Assembly: GCF_900111615.1 (NCBI RefSeq)
Contig: NZ_FOHU01000007.1
Location: 1 to 64,000 of the forward strand
Source of the DNA: Natronincola peptidivorans
GTDB lineage: Bacteria; Bacillota; Clostridia; Peptostreptococcales; Natronincolaceae
Reading direction: 5' to 3'
DNA length: 64,000 bases
Shown: positions 26,037 to 35,361 of the stretch, piece by piece
Layout: the number at the start of each line of letters is the position of its first letter
How positions within the stretch are numbered: position 1 is the first letter of the stretch
Notes under the pieces: model-generated
The model's database searches: none
What the model was told of the DNA's origin: nothing
What the model saw: the letters and a program-made list of their open reading frames with translations, nothing else
Translations under genes and position numbers: made by a program

Positions 26037-26693
26037 TTATAGACCTATATCCATTGTTTTTACATTTTCAGGGATAATTAATGCTGCTTCTGTTACCTCT
26101 TGAACATCCTCTACTGTTACACCTTCTGCGACTTCTTTTAAAACTAAGCCTTCTTTGGTTACCTCTATAACACAGATCTCAGTAACGATTAAATCCACTT
26201 CATTGACTGCTGTTAAAGGTAATGTACATTCCTTTAAAATTTTTGGTCTGCCTTTGGCAGTATGCTCCATAGCAATGATTACTTTCTTAGCTCCTACTAC
26301 TAGGTCCATTGCTCCTCCCATGCCAGGAACCATTTTCCCAGGAATCATCCAACTGGCTAGATTGCCTTTTTCATCTACCTGTAATGCACCTAAAACAGTA
26401 GCATCCACATGTCCTCCTCTAATGATGCCAAAGGAAACAGCGCTATCAAAGAAGCTGGCACCAGTTTTCACAGTAACTGGCAATCCACCAGCATTTACGA
26501 TATTGTCATCTTCCTGTCCTTCCTGTGGGGCTGGACCCATATAAACGAAACCGTTTTCAGACTGTAGAATAACCTCTACATCATCAGGAATAAAATCAGA
26601 TACCTTCGTTGGCATTCCAATACCAAGATTTACTATATCTCCATCATTTAATTCCTTTGCCACTCTTCTAGCAATGATTTCTCTACTATCCAT
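26037..26693 (-). CDS. 3-oxoacid/acetate CoA-transferase, beta subunit
   Basis: Catalytic subunit of a heterodimeric family I CoA-transferase (AtoA/ScoB/CtfB type). The catalytic glutamate is in LQSENGFVYMGP; NLGIGMPTKVSDF and GGAMDLVVGAKK are also characteristic. It would move CoA between acetoacetate, butyrate or acetate. Its start overlaps the alpha-subunit stop by one base (TAATG). Regulated with the alpha subunit from a sigma-54 promoter. Confidence 0.93.
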   Translation of the reverse strand: MDSREIIARRVAKELNDGDIVNLGIGMPTKVSDFIPDDVEVILQSENGFVYMGPAPQEGQEDDNIVNAGGLPVTVKTGASFFDSAVSFGIIRGGHVDATVLGALQVDEKGNLASWMIPGKMVPGMGGAMDLVVGAKKVIIAMEHTAKGRPKILKECTLPLTAVNEVDLIVTEICVIEVTKEGLVLKEVAEGVTVEDVQEVTEAALIIPENVKTMDIGL

Positions 26694-27346
26694 TATTTTT
26701 CCCCCTTTACAATATAATCAACAAAGATTCCTGGAGTTACCACGTTATTAGGATCAATCTCTCCTATTTCTACAATTTCTTCTGCTTCAACAATCACGAT
26801 ATCTGCAGCTGTAGCCATCATAGGGTTAAAATTTCTAGTGGCTCCCTCATACCACACATTTCCTGCCTTATCTACTTTGCTTCCTCTAATTAATGCAACA
26901 TCTGCTTTAAGGGGCAATTCCAATAGGAATTGTTTTCCATCTACTTCAATTCGTTGTTTTCCTTCCTCTACAACAGTGCCAATTCCTGTGGGTGTTAAAA
27001 CCCCCCCTAGTCCAGCACCACCAGCTCTGATTTTCTCTGCTAGTGTTCCTTGAGGAACTAAAGTAACATCTATTTCCCCAGCATTCATTTTTTCACCTGT
27101 AACCTTGTTTGTTCCAATATGAGAAGCAATTAGCTTTTTCACTCTATTATCTACAATTAACTTACCTATACCTCTTTCTGGCCTAGCTGTATCAGAGCAA
27201 ATTACAAATAAATCCTTTACTCCCTTTTCAATCAATCCATCTACAAGGGTTTCTGGTGTCCCCACCCCCATGAAACCAGGAATCATAACCGTCATACCGT
27301 CTTTTACATTTTCTAATGCTTTTTCCAGAGTTACTATTTTGCTCAT
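26693..27346 (-). CDS. 3-oxoacid/acetate CoA-transferase, alpha subunit
   Basis: Alpha subunit (AtoD/ScoA/CtfA type) of the same enzyme, with the glycine-rich CoA-binding signature MIPGFMGVGTPETL near the N-terminus and RAGGAGLGGVLTPTGIGT in the middle. Length 217 residues is normal. First gene of the operon, preceded by AAGGAGGAGG and a sigma-54 promoter. The convergent evidence with the PAS enhancer-binding protein upstream suggests induction by a short-chain acid or ketoacid, like the AtoC-atoDA pair. Confidence 0.93.
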   Translation of the reverse strand: MSKIVTLEKALENVKDGMTVMIPGFMGVGTPETLVDGLIEKGVKDLFVICSDTARPERGIGKLIVDNRVKKLIASHIGTNKVTGEKMNAGEIDVTLVPQGTLAEKIRAGGAGLGGVLTPTGIGTVVEEGKQRIEVDGKQFLLELPLKADVALIRGSKVDKAGNVWYEGATRNFNPMMATAADIVIVEAEEIVEIGEIDPNNVVTPGIFVDYIVKGEK

Positions 27347-27387
27347 GTCACATCCTCCTCCTTATTATTTTTTATATAATTTATGTT

Positions 27388-27403
27388 TGCAACATTTATG
27401 CCA
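27388..27403 (-). promoter_or_regulatory. Sigma-54 (-24/-12) promoter of the CoA-transferase operon
   Basis: Minus-strand TGGCATAAATGTTGCA has the invariant GG and GC exactly ten bases apart and matches TGGCAC-N5-TTGCA with one change. It is 42 bp upstream of the alpha-subunit start. The adjacent gene encodes a sigma-54 activator, which supports it. Confidence 0.82.
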
Positions 27404-27509
27404 ACTTTTAAAATCAATGGTCTTTTATGAAACCCTTTTTAAAGACTAGTAAATTCAAGTCTTCTACCTTCCCAATCGTTATTACGCTTAAAAAACTCCA
27501 GGAAACGTT

Positions 27510-27522
27510 TGATGCGTCATCA
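27510..27522. promoter_or_regulatory. Candidate enhancer site for the sigma-54 activator
   Basis: Perfect inverted repeat TGATG-CGT-CATCA about 105 bp upstream of the -24 element, the usual distance for an upstream activator sequence. Confidence 0.5.
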
Positions 27523-27544
27523 CATCACTTTGAGGAATCTCCCT

Positions 27545-28966
27545 CTATAACTCAGGTTTTGATCGATGCATTTCTTCATCGTCTCGATGTTTTATTGCAT
27601 CGTAGCTTAGGCTGTACTTCTTTATTTTTCTTACTAAGGTAGATTGATCAATGCCTAATTTTTTTGCTGCAGCTCTAGTAGATTTATAGTTTTTTAAAGC
27701 TTCTTTTATCAATTGTATTTCCAACTGTTTTACTGCATCCTTTAATTTTGCTGCATCCGTTGTAACCACCTTTTTACTCTTGAAGTTTAATATTTCGGCA
27801 ACATCCTCCTCTGTAATTACCTCTTGATCTACTACTACAATCAGTCTTTCTACAATATTTTGCAGCTCTCTCACATTTCCTTTCCAATGATATTTTTCAA
27901 AAAACTCCAAGGTACTCTTTGTGAAGCTTTTTTGAAGATGATATTTCTTGTTAAAGATATTTGTAAAATAATCTATCAAAGGAATAATATCCTCTTTCCT
28001 ATGCCTTAGGGGTGGGATTTTAATAGGCACCACATTTAATCTATAGTATAGGTCTTCTCTAAAGCTTCCCTTTCTTACCATTTCTTCAAGGTTTCTATTG
28101 GTAGCTGCAATTACTCTAGTATCAATTGAAATTTGTTTTGTACCACCTACCCGAATCACTTCTTTTTCTTGAATTACTCTTAACAGCTTGGCTTGTAAAT
28201 GAATGGGGATTTCTGCGATTTCATCTAGAAAGATGGTTCCCTTTTCAGCTAACTCAAACATTCCTGGCTTTCCTTGCTTTTTAGCCCCCGTAAAGGATCC
28301 TTCTTCGTAACCAAAAAGCTCACTTTCCAGCAAATGCTCTGGTATAGCTGCACAGTTTATTTTTATATAACCGCCTTTGCAGCTGCTGGCATCATGAATA
28401 AGCTTTGCAATAACATCCTTTCCTACACCAGATTCTCCTAATATCAATATATTAGAGGTTACCTTAGAAGCCTTAAGGGCTAACTCCACCACTTGATCCA
28501 TGGCTTTGCTATGAAAAATAAAATCCTCTTCTTTCTTTTCAGTGATTCTTTCTTTATCTAATGTTTGACTTTCTAAATGATATATTTCAGTTAAATCCCA
28601 TACATTGTTGACGATTAACTTTATATTACCCTTTTCATCAAAAACCGGGACTCCTTTTGCCAAAAGACGCTTTCCCGTTTTTACTGTATACATAACTGTA
28701 GCAGCGGCTTTTAATTTCAACACCTGAATACTGGCAGATTCTGAAAAATAACCTTCCTTCACCAAGTCCTTCATATTCTTTCCAATTAATTCTTCCTTCT
28801 TTAGTCCCGACATTTTTTCATAGGTACTGTTTACTCTGAGGGTATTACCTTCCCCATCAGTAATATAGATACCATCACTAAGATTTTCTATGATATCATT
28901 CAGCATTTCTATATCTTGATTTGCTTTATGTAGTTTGAAATTAAGTTTCTCTATGGAATTCTTCAT
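27545..28966 (-). CDS. PAS-domain sigma-54-dependent transcriptional activator
   Basis: Bacterial enhancer-binding protein. A short coiled segment (1-25), a PAS sensor (about 20-130), the AAA+ domain (about 150-385) with Walker A GESGVGKD and Walker B GTIFLDEIAEI, and a C-terminal Fis-type helix-turn-helix (about 420-460; TRAAAKKLGIDQSTLVRKIK). The sigma-54 contact loop reads GSFTGA instead of GAFTGA. It lies directly upstream of the CoA-transferase operon, which has a matching promoter, so that operon is the likely target. The ligand of the PAS domain is unknown. Confidence 0.93.
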   Translation of the reverse strand: MKNSIEKLNFKLHKANQDIEMLNDIIENLSDGIYITDGEGNTLRVNSTYEKMSGLKKEELIGKNMKDLVKEGYFSESASIQVLKLKAAATVMYTVKTGKRLLAKGVPVFDEKGNIKLIVNNVWDLTEIYHLESQTLDKERITEKKEEDFIFHSKAMDQVVELALKASKVTSNILILGESGVGKDVIAKLIHDASSCKGGYIKINCAAIPEHLLESELFGYEEGSFTGAKKQGKPGMFELAEKGTIFLDEIAEIPIHLQAKLLRVIQEKEVIRVGGTKQISIDTRVIAATNRNLEEMVRKGSFREDLYYRLNVVPIKIPPLRHRKEDIIPLIDYFTNIFNKKYHLQKSFTKSTLEFFEKYHWKGNVRELQNIVERLIVVVDQEVITEEDVAEILNFKSKKVVTTDAAKLKDAVKQLEIQLIKEALKNYKSTRAAAKKLGIDQSTLVRKIKKYSLSYDAIKHRDDEEMHRSKPEL

Positions 28967-29094
28967 TATATCACCTTAATTTGTAATTTATATGTAATTA
29001 ACAATCATATCAGTGTATTATTTAGTTATTATTCCTTTTTTTTCTTTATACTTATGATATCAAAAATATGAGGATTTGTCTAAATCATCACTTT

Positions 29095-29129
29095 ATAAAA
29101 TAGAACCCTAATCTACTCAACAGGGTTCT
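29095..29129 (-). terminator. Terminator of cinA
   Basis: Stem AGAACCCT/AGGGTTCT with ATTTTAT trailing on the minus strand, about 95 bases past the cinA stop. I see no gene between. Confidence 0.75.
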
Positions 29130-29224
29130 TTTATTATCTAAATTCTTGATGTTAAAGCAATTATTGTTTTTACTCCACTGAATATGGAGAGGATAGAGGT
29201 TTTCACCCTCTGATTTCCCTCCCT

Positions 29225-30472
29225 TTATTGACTGTAACCTTCTTCCATCAAGACTCTCCTTAACCAACACAAAGTCTGAGTTGTCGCAAAGTTCCTCAAT
29301 TTCTGCCTATCACCCTTAAAAAACAGTTCTTTTGTTCGGGTCTTTCCCTTTAAATAAACTCCTACATAGATCAACCCTACTGGTTTTTCCTTTGTGCCTC
29401 CACCTGGGCCTGCTATTCCTGTTATAGATATCCCTATATCTGTTTTGCCAAGCTTTGCTACACCCTCTGCCATCTCAGCAGCGGTTTCCTGACTGACGGC
29501 ACCAAATGCTTTTAATGTCTCTTCCTTTACGCCTAATCGTTCCATCTTAGCATGATTACTATAGGTAATGACACCCTCCATAAAAACTGAAGAGATACCA
29601 GGATGATTTACCAGTCTAGCAGCCAAGAGTCCACCGGTACATGATTCAGCAGTAGCGATTTTCAATTGATGATGAATCAATAGTTTTCCTACCGCTTCTT
29701 CTAGGGTAGTATCCCCTTCTCCATATATGTATTTTTCTACTCTACTTCGGATTTTTTCTTCTATTGGAACAATCAATCCTTCAGCTTCTCCTTTACAGCT
29801 TGCTTTTGCTGTAATCCTCAAAATCACTTCTCCTTCTTTTGCATAAGGAGCAATGGTTGGATTACTTTGATTCTCTATAATGTCTTTAATCTTTTCCTCT
29901 ACATAGCTTTCTCCTATACCACATAATCTTAATACCTTAGAGACCAATACCCCATCTTGGTATTTACTTAAATATGGCAATACCTGTTGTTCTAGCATAG
30001 GAATCATTTCCCTTGGGGGGCCCGGCAAAAGAATTAATATTTTTCTATTTTCCTCAATAATGCATCCTGGGGCAGTCCCATGATGATTCTTTAAAATAAT
30101 TGCTGCCTCAGGAATAAATGCCTGCTTTTTATTTCCCTCTGTAACCGGCTGATTTCTACGAAAAAGAAACTCTTTTATGCTATCAAGGGAAGCTTCATTA
30201 AGGATTAACTTCCTGCCAAAAAATTCTGCTGCCATTTCTTTTGTTAAATCATCCCTTGTGGGTCCTAATCCACCTGTAGCAATCACAAGATCAGCCCTAC
30301 TAAAGGCTATATCATAAGCCTTCTTTATTCTATCTGGATTATCTCCCACCACTGATTGATGGTATAAAAAAATCCCCATATCCGCTAACCTTTTAGCTAT
30401 GTATTGAGCATTGGTATTTACTATATCTCCCAATAATATTTCTGTTCCCACCGCTATTACTTCTGCCTTCAT
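29225..30472 (-). CDS. cinA: CinA family nicotinamide-nucleotide amidase / ADP-ribose pyrophosphatase
   Basis: Two-domain protein of pyridine nucleotide repair: an N-terminal MoaB/COG1058-like domain (1-170; ATGGLGPTRDDLT, LPGPPREM) and a C-terminal NMN amidohydrolase domain (about 255-410; AESCTGGLLAARL, GISITGIAGPGGG). The length of 415 is typical. In many Firmicutes it stands next to recA, but no recA is within the window here. GAGGTGG precedes the ATG. Confidence 0.93.
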   Translation of the reverse strand: MKAEVIAVGTEILLGDIVNTNAQYIAKRLADMGIFLYHQSVVGDNPDRIKKAYDIAFSRADLVIATGGLGPTRDDLTKEMAAEFFGRKLILNEASLDSIKEFLFRRNQPVTEGNKKQAFIPEAAIILKNHHGTAPGCIIEENRKILILLPGPPREMIPMLEQQVLPYLSKYQDGVLVSKVLRLCGIGESYVEEKIKDIIENQSNPTIAPYAKEGEVILRITAKASCKGEAEGLIVPIEEKIRSRVEKYIYGEGDTTLEEAVGKLLIHHQLKIATAESCTGGLLAARLVNHPGISSVFMEGVITYSNHAKMERLGVKEETLKAFGAVSQETAAEMAEGVAKLGKTDIGISITGIAGPGGGTKEKPVGLIYVGVYLKGKTRTKELFFKGDRQKLRNFATTQTLCWLRRVLMEEGYSQ

Positions 30473-30879
30473 TTTTCCACCTCGTCTTATTTATTACATC
30501 TTTTACAGCCAGTTTCATATTATTAGTATAATCTTCTTTTATTGTATTAACAAGCTAGATAAAAAATAGCCTGCATACTATAAATTGAGACTTTCATTGG
30601 TTCTGTCTCATAATGTAAACCCTTTCTATTTAGCTGCATTCCTATTTTTTTTACAAAATCTTGTATCAATATTGATACTGCTTGCCCATAGTCTTTTCTT
30701 TAATCCTTGAAAGTATGCCACCCATTATGAATATTGCTTTGGTATAGTTTTTGCATTTTCTATTTTAAAAGGCTTTTTCTGAATTTTCTTTTAAATTTGA
30801 AATATATATAGAAAGTGATGATAGGTCCGGTAAGTGAGTACAAAAGAGAACTAATTTTTCAATAAAAAAGGAGGTTATT
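30473..30879. other. Intergenic stretch without recognisable gene
   Basis: About 400 AT-rich bases upstream of cinA. On the minus strand a frame of some 55 codons (around 30555-30700) reads like protein but has no binding site and may be a decayed gene end. No RNA or repeat recognised. Confidence 0.4.
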
Positions 30880-30912
30880 ATGGGTATGAACAAAGGTAGA
30901 GGGATTGAGTAA
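30880..30912 (+). CDS. Possible 10-residue micro-ORF with strong ribosome binding site
   Basis: AAAAAAGGAGG lies at ideal distance before an ATG that opens a frame of only ten codons (MGMNKGRGIE) and a TAA. An 18-bp hairpin terminator follows about 55 bases later. It may be a leader peptide, a decayed gene or part of a small RNA. No homologue can be named. Confidence 0.3.
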   Translation: MGMNKGRGIE

Positions 30913-30967
30913 TACATCTGTTTATAGTACAGATTTTCTTATGCGATGCTTATATTATTGCATCTAT

Positions 30968-31007
30968 AAAACAGCAAGGTGGCTTCTAAAAGCCACCTTG
31001 CTGTTTT
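30968..31007. terminator. Strong bidirectional terminator
   Basis: Eighteen-bp perfect stem around AGCAAGGTGGCTT/AAGCCACCTTGCT with a four-base loop. It ends the sugar ABC operon on the minus strand and the short plus-strand unit. Confidence 0.93.
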
Positions 31008-31059
31008 CATGGGGGGAAAAATTATTTAACCTATATATTAAGAAGTAATAATAGCATAT

Positions 31060-32265
31060 TTATGCATTTTTCTTACGGGAAACGATATCCACCCATACTG
31101 CAATTAATAATACCAAGCCTCTGACGATTAATCTTTGGGTAGTTCCCACATCTAAAAGTAACATTCCATTATTAAGAGTAGACATAACTAAGGCTCCAAT
31201 GATGGCTCCTACGATGGTACCTTCTCCTCCTAATGTACTGGTACCTCCAATAATGGCAGCAGCTATTACATCCAGCTCCATTCCCATTCCACCAGAAGCT
31301 GCAGCTGAACCTACCCTTGCAGTAAAGATGATACCGCCGATAGCCCCTAATATGCCTGATGAAATAAATATCCATAGGGTTCTACTTTTGATATTGATAC
31401 CAGATAATTTAGCTGCCTCTTTGCTACCACCAATGGCATATACATGTCGCCCAAAGGTAGTTTGTGTTGTAAGGAATGTATAAAACCCTCCTATGACCAT
31501 TAAGATCATAATAGAATAAGGCATTCCTAGATAAAAGGCCATGATGGAAAATACTACTGAGATTAAAAGAATTACTAAGCTAAGTTTTACTACAAATAAT
31601 GATTTAGGTAATATTTCAAAGTCATATTTTATTCTTTCTTTCCTACGATTAAATTCTAACCATAGATAGGCTGCAATCACCAGTGCCCAAATAATGACCG
31701 TTGTATCATGGGGAATCATATCCCTTGGTGTGCTTTCAAAGAAAAGAGTTGGAAAGTATCCCTGCCCGATTTTATTAAAGCTGGCACTTGTTGCTGTTGT
31801 CGCTCCTTTTGTAACCCCTATAATCATTCCTTCAAAAATAAGCTTTCCTGCCAAGGTCACAATAAAGGCCGGAACAGCACGATAGGCAACCCAGTAGCCC
31901 TGCCATAGTCCTATGAGTGCACCAACTGCCAGGGTAATCAGTATAGAAGGTACAAGTCCTATGCCATATCGAGCTGGCAGGATTGCAGCAATGGCGCCCG
32001 TTAAGCCAACTACAGCACCTATAGATAAATCAATATGTCCTGCTACAATTACCAGTACTACACCACAGGCCAATACGGCGATATGTGCAGTCTGTAGAAA
32101 TAAGGTTGATAGATTTCTTGGAGTTAAAAATACATCGCTTAATAAAGAAAAAATAATCATAATACTAATTAGAGCTATGAACATGGTATATTGTCTAATA
32201 TTGTTTCTAAGGGATAGCTTTATTATATCTATGGGATTTTGTTTATTCTCTGTTTTACTTATCAT
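31060..32265 (-). CDS. xylH: Sugar ABC transporter permease, XylH type
   Basis: Inner-membrane permease of the ribose/xylose (BPD_transp_2) family, about 401 residues with ten or so membrane segments. GHIDLSIGAVVGLTGAIAA, AYRAVPAFIVTLA, AIGGSKEAAKLSGIN and IIGGTSTLGGEGTIVGA are family signatures. The large central loop (residues about 180-220) is typical of XylH rather than RbsC. Third gene of the binding-protein/ATPase/permease operon. Xylose is the best guess; other pentoses or hexoses remain possible. Confidence 0.87.
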   Translation of the reverse strand: MISKTENKQNPIDIIKLSLRNNIRQYTMFIALISIMIIFSLLSDVFLTPRNLSTLFLQTAHIAVLACGVVLVIVAGHIDLSIGAVVGLTGAIAAILPARYGIGLVPSILITLAVGALIGLWQGYWVAYRAVPAFIVTLAGKLIFEGMIIGVTKGATTATSASFNKIGQGYFPTLFFESTPRDMIPHDTTVIIWALVIAAYLWLEFNRRKERIKYDFEILPKSLFVVKLSLVILLISVVFSIMAFYLGMPYSIMILMVIGGFYTFLTTQTTFGRHVYAIGGSKEAAKLSGINIKSRTLWIFISSGILGAIGGIIFTARVGSAAASGGMGMELDVIAAAIIGGTSTLGGEGTIVGAIIGALVMSTLNNGMLLLDVGTTQRLIVRGLVLLIAVWVDIVSRKKNA

Positions 32266-32290
32266 GAAATTAACCTCCTCTAATACATCA

Positions 32291-33823
32291 TCATGATGTT
32301 GTTAAGTTTCCGCCAGTTGCATAATGCATAACATCCTCTTGACTTGTTCCCTGCCAATCTAGCTCTGCAGTAAACCTGCCTTCGTGCATTACTAAAATCC
32401 TATCACTCATCCCTAAAACTTCTGGTAGCTCTGAGGAAATCATAATAATGCTTACACCTTGCTCCACCAAATCATTCATGATGCTATATATTTCATATTT
32501 TGCCCCTACATCTATCCCTCTGGTTGGCTCGTCTAATATCAATATCTTTGGTGCTGCCATTAACCATTTTGCTATAACAACCTTTTGTTGGTTTCCTCCA
32601 CTTAAGTTTCTTGTCTTCTGTTCAATAGATGGGGTTTTTATTTTTAAGGCATCTACATAGTAGTTTGTTGCCTTGATTTCTTCATTTTCATTGATTCCAA
32701 CAATAGTGGATATTGTCTTTAAGCTAGAAAGAGTAATATTTTCTTTTACATCCATCATTAAAACCAAACCGGTTTTTTTTCTATCTTCCGAAAGATAGCA
32801 TAAGCCTCTTTCAATAGCATCCCTTGGCTCCTTTACATCTGTTTTCTGATCTTCAATATATATTTCTCCGGATTTATTTATGCCATAGGCGCCAAATATA
32901 CTCATCATAAGCTCTGTTCTTCCTGAACCCATCAATCCCGCAATCCCTAAGATTTCTCCTTTTCTCGCCTGAAAGCTAATGTTGTCTATTGCTTTTTTAT
33001 CTGGTACCTCTGGATTGTATACTGTCCAATTCTTCACTTCTAATACTACATCTCCTGGGGTATGAGGCTTTCTAGGAAATAGTTGGGTTATTTCTCTACC
33101 TACCATCCCTGTTATGATTCTGTTTTGGTTTACCTCCTCATCATTAGAAAAGGTTTCTATGGTTTTTCCATCCCTAATAATGGTAATGGTATCCGCTATG
33201 CTTTTGACTTCCTTTAGTTTATGAGAAATGTAAATACAGCTTATACCTTCTTCTTTTAGTTTCTTGATGATATTCAATAGGTTCTCACTATCATCCTCAT
33301 TCAATGCTGCAGTAGGCTCATCTAAAATTAAAATGTTAACGTTTTTTGATAAGGCTTTTGCAATCTCCACCATTTGCTGTCTACCTATACCTAGGTTGAT
33401 TATCTTTGTATCAGGAGTTGATGTTAACCCTACTTCATTTAAAAGTCTTTGTGTTTCTGACATGGCTTTGTTCCAGTCAATGATTCCTAACTTATTGTGC
33501 TCACTGCCTAAAAATATATTTTCACAGATATTCATCTGCTTAACTAATGTCAATTCCTGATAAATGATCCCTACACCTGCTGCCTCACTATCGTTGGTAT
33601 TGGCATATCTTTGTTCTTTTCCATTGATAAGAATTTTACCTTCATAGGTTCCATAAGGATATACTCCACTTAGAACCTTCATAAGGGTAGATTTCCCAGC
33701 ACCGTTTTCTCCTACCAGTGCATGAATCTCTCCTTTTTTAACTTTAAAATTTACATTGTCAAGTGCTTTTACACCAGGGAATTCCTTCACGATATTCTGC
33801 ATCTCCAAAATGTATTCACTCAT
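32291..33823 (-). CDS. xylG: Sugar ABC transporter ATPase, XylG type
   Basis: Double-cassette ATPase (two ABC domains, about 5-240 and 260-505). Walker A GENGAGKST in the first half, degenerate GLMGSGRTEL in the second; signature LGIGRQQ and LSGGNQQK; Walker B ILILDEPTAAL and ILILDEPTRGID. The start uses the ATG after GAAAGGTGG; a GTG four codons upstream lies within that site. Energises import of the sugar delivered by the XylF-type protein. Confidence 0.9.
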   Translation of the reverse strand: MSEYILEMQNIVKEFPGVKALDNVNFKVKKGEIHALVGENGAGKSTLMKVLSGVYPYGTYEGKILINGKEQRYANTNDSEAAGVGIIYQELTLVKQMNICENIFLGSEHNKLGIIDWNKAMSETQRLLNEVGLTSTPDTKIINLGIGRQQMVEIAKALSKNVNILILDEPTAALNEDDSENLLNIIKKLKEEGISCIYISHKLKEVKSIADTITIIRDGKTIETFSNDEEVNQNRIITGMVGREITQLFPRKPHTPGDVVLEVKNWTVYNPEVPDKKAIDNISFQARKGEILGIAGLMGSGRTELMMSIFGAYGINKSGEIYIEDQKTDVKEPRDAIERGLCYLSEDRKKTGLVLMMDVKENITLSSLKTISTIVGINENEEIKATNYYVDALKIKTPSIEQKTRNLSGGNQQKVVIAKWLMAAPKILILDEPTRGIDVGAKYEIYSIMNDLVEQGVSIIMISSELPEVLGMSDRILVMHEGRFTAELDWQGTSQEDVMHYATGGNLTTS

Positions 33824-33897
33824 AGGGCTATCCACCTTTCTAAAAAAGCTCCCGTTCCTGACCTTTTATGCAATCGCCATAGGAGGCTATATATACT

Positions 33898-33981
33898 TAA
33901 GCAGATGACGGAAATCTTTGATTTCGTCTGTCGCTTATGCAATGTGAAAAGAGGGAGGAATAACTATTAAGCTATTCCTCC
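33898..33981 (-). promoter_or_regulatory. Two intercistronic hairpins between xylF and xylG
   Basis: A stem of about 18 bp (33898-33937, around GACGGAAATC/GATTTCGTC) and a perfect 9-bp stem GGAGGAATA/TATTCCTCC (33954-33981) follow the xylF stop. Such hairpins commonly protect the binding-protein mRNA and lower expression of downstream genes. Neither has a T-run on the minus strand. Confidence 0.55.
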
Positions 33982-34007
33982 GATAAAGTACTAAACAAAA
34001 TTGATTA

Positions 34008-35069
34008 CTACTGTAAATCTGCTTCTGTAATATATCCACTTCCTACTAATAATTCATGAACATTGTCAGAGGTAACAACATAAGGCTCTAACAATACAGA
34101 AGGAACTGCGAATACACCATTATCTACTTCACCGTTTGTAGCAACGGCTTCACCTTTTGCTAACTTGATAGCTATTTGAATAGCTTCTTCTCCTAGATCT
34201 CTTGTATCTTTAAAGATTGTCATTGACTGTGTTCCTTCAACGATTCTCTTTGCTGCAGCCACTTCTGAGTCCTGTCCTGTGATAGGAACTTCACCTGCTA
34301 AGCCTTGTGCCGCTAATGCTTGGATAGCTGCTCCAGCTGTACCATCATTTGGTGCTAAAATAGCATCTACTTCATTATTGTTTGCTGCCAATGCTGCTTC
34401 AACAATTCTTAGTGCATTTTCCGGCACCCAGTTTTCTACTGCTTGCTCTGCTATTACTTCGATTTTTCCAGCGTCAATTAGTGGTTGGATATACTTCATA
34501 GCACCTTGCTTAAACAGGGTAGCGTTGTTGTCTGTTGGAGCACCTGACATAATGATATATTTTCCTTCTGGCACTTGCTCTGTGATATACTTACCTTGTA
34601 ATTCACCAACCTTTACGTTATCAAAGGATAAGTAAATGTCTACTTTGTCAGTATCAGTAATTAGACGGTCATAGGATATTACTGGAACACCTTCTTGATT
34701 TGCTTTTTCTACTAATGTTGCAACTGCTGATGCATCATGTGGTGCTAGGATTAATACATCAATTCCTTGAGTTAATAATGCTTCAACCTGATTGATTTGT
34801 TCTTGTAGGTTTGCATCAGAAACCCTAACAATCAATTCAATACCTGCCGCAGCAGCTGCTGCTTCCATTTTTTCCTTATCTCTTACCCATCTTTCTTCTC
34901 TTTGGGTAGGTAGAGATAAACCAACACGAATTGTCTCCTCTGCTGGTGCTGCTACTTCCTCTTCATCTGCTGGCTCTGTTGCAGGCTCCGCTGGACTGCT
35001 GCAAGCTGTAAATACTGTAAGCATCAATACAGCTACTAAAAATAATGATAATAGTTTACTTTTTTTCAT
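34008..35069 (-). CDS. xylF: Sugar-binding lipoprotein, XylF type
   Basis: Extracellular solute receptor of the XylF/ChvE group (Peripla_BP_4). Signal peptide with lipobox VFTACSS, acidic linker, then the two-lobe fold with VGLSLPTQREERWVRDKEKM, DVLILAPHDASAVA, YDRLITDTDKVDIYLSFDN and ILAPNDGTAGA, which are XylF-like. First gene of the transport operon. A candidate cre site and a long 5' region lie upstream. Confidence 0.88.
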   Translation of the reverse strand: MKKSKLLSLFLVAVLMLTVFTACSSPAEPATEPADEEEVAAPAEETIRVGLSLPTQREERWVRDKEKMEAAAAAAGIELIVRVSDANLQEQINQVEALLTQGIDVLILAPHDASAVATLVEKANQEGVPVISYDRLITDTDKVDIYLSFDNVKVGELQGKYITEQVPEGKYIIMSGAPTDNNATLFKQGAMKYIQPLIDAGKIEVIAEQAVENWVPENALRIVEAALAANNNEVDAILAPNDGTAGAAIQALAAQGLAGEVPITGQDSEVAAAKRIVEGTQSMTIFKDTRDLGEEAIQIAIKLAKGEAVATNGEVDNGVFAVPSVLLEPYVVTSDNVHELLVGSGYITEADLQ

Positions 35070-35167
35070 TCTACAAATCCCCCTTAAATTTTTTATTTTA
35101 ATTTATATTGACTTAATGTTTTTAAATCCCCTCATTAAATCAACACAATTAAAAACTAAGTTGTTGA

Positions 35168-35182
35168 TAGAAACGTTTTCCA
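35168..35182. promoter_or_regulatory. Candidate catabolite-responsive element
   Basis: GAAACGTTTTC core within ATAGAAACGTTTTCC, two mismatches from the cre consensus WTGNAANCGNWNNCW. It lies about 100 bp upstream of the xylF start, consistent with CcpA repression. Confidence 0.4.
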
Positions 35183-35324
35183 GTGCTTGCTTTTCCTTCT
35201 TCTTAATTAATCTGTATTGATAATTTCAACATTTCATACTGTTTTGCCTCTGTAGGATTTTAGGTTATTCTTTATTATTTTGTGTTCTTGCTTTTTTTCT
35301 TTATTTTGATAGTAATTTTTTGCC

Positions 35325-35352
35325 ATAAAAAAAAGCGCCTATCGACGCTTTT
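35325..35352 (-). terminator. Terminator of the sensory operon
   Basis: AAAAGCG/CGCTTTT stem and eight T residues on the minus strand directly after the second XylF-like gene, separating the sensory operon from xylFGH. Confidence 0.88.
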
Positions 35353-35361
35353 GTTGTAATA

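Noticed and set aside
29088-29270. Sixty-codon minus-strand frame overlapping the end of cinA
   Set aside because: It overlaps cinA in another frame, spans the cinA terminator and lacks a ribosome binding site.
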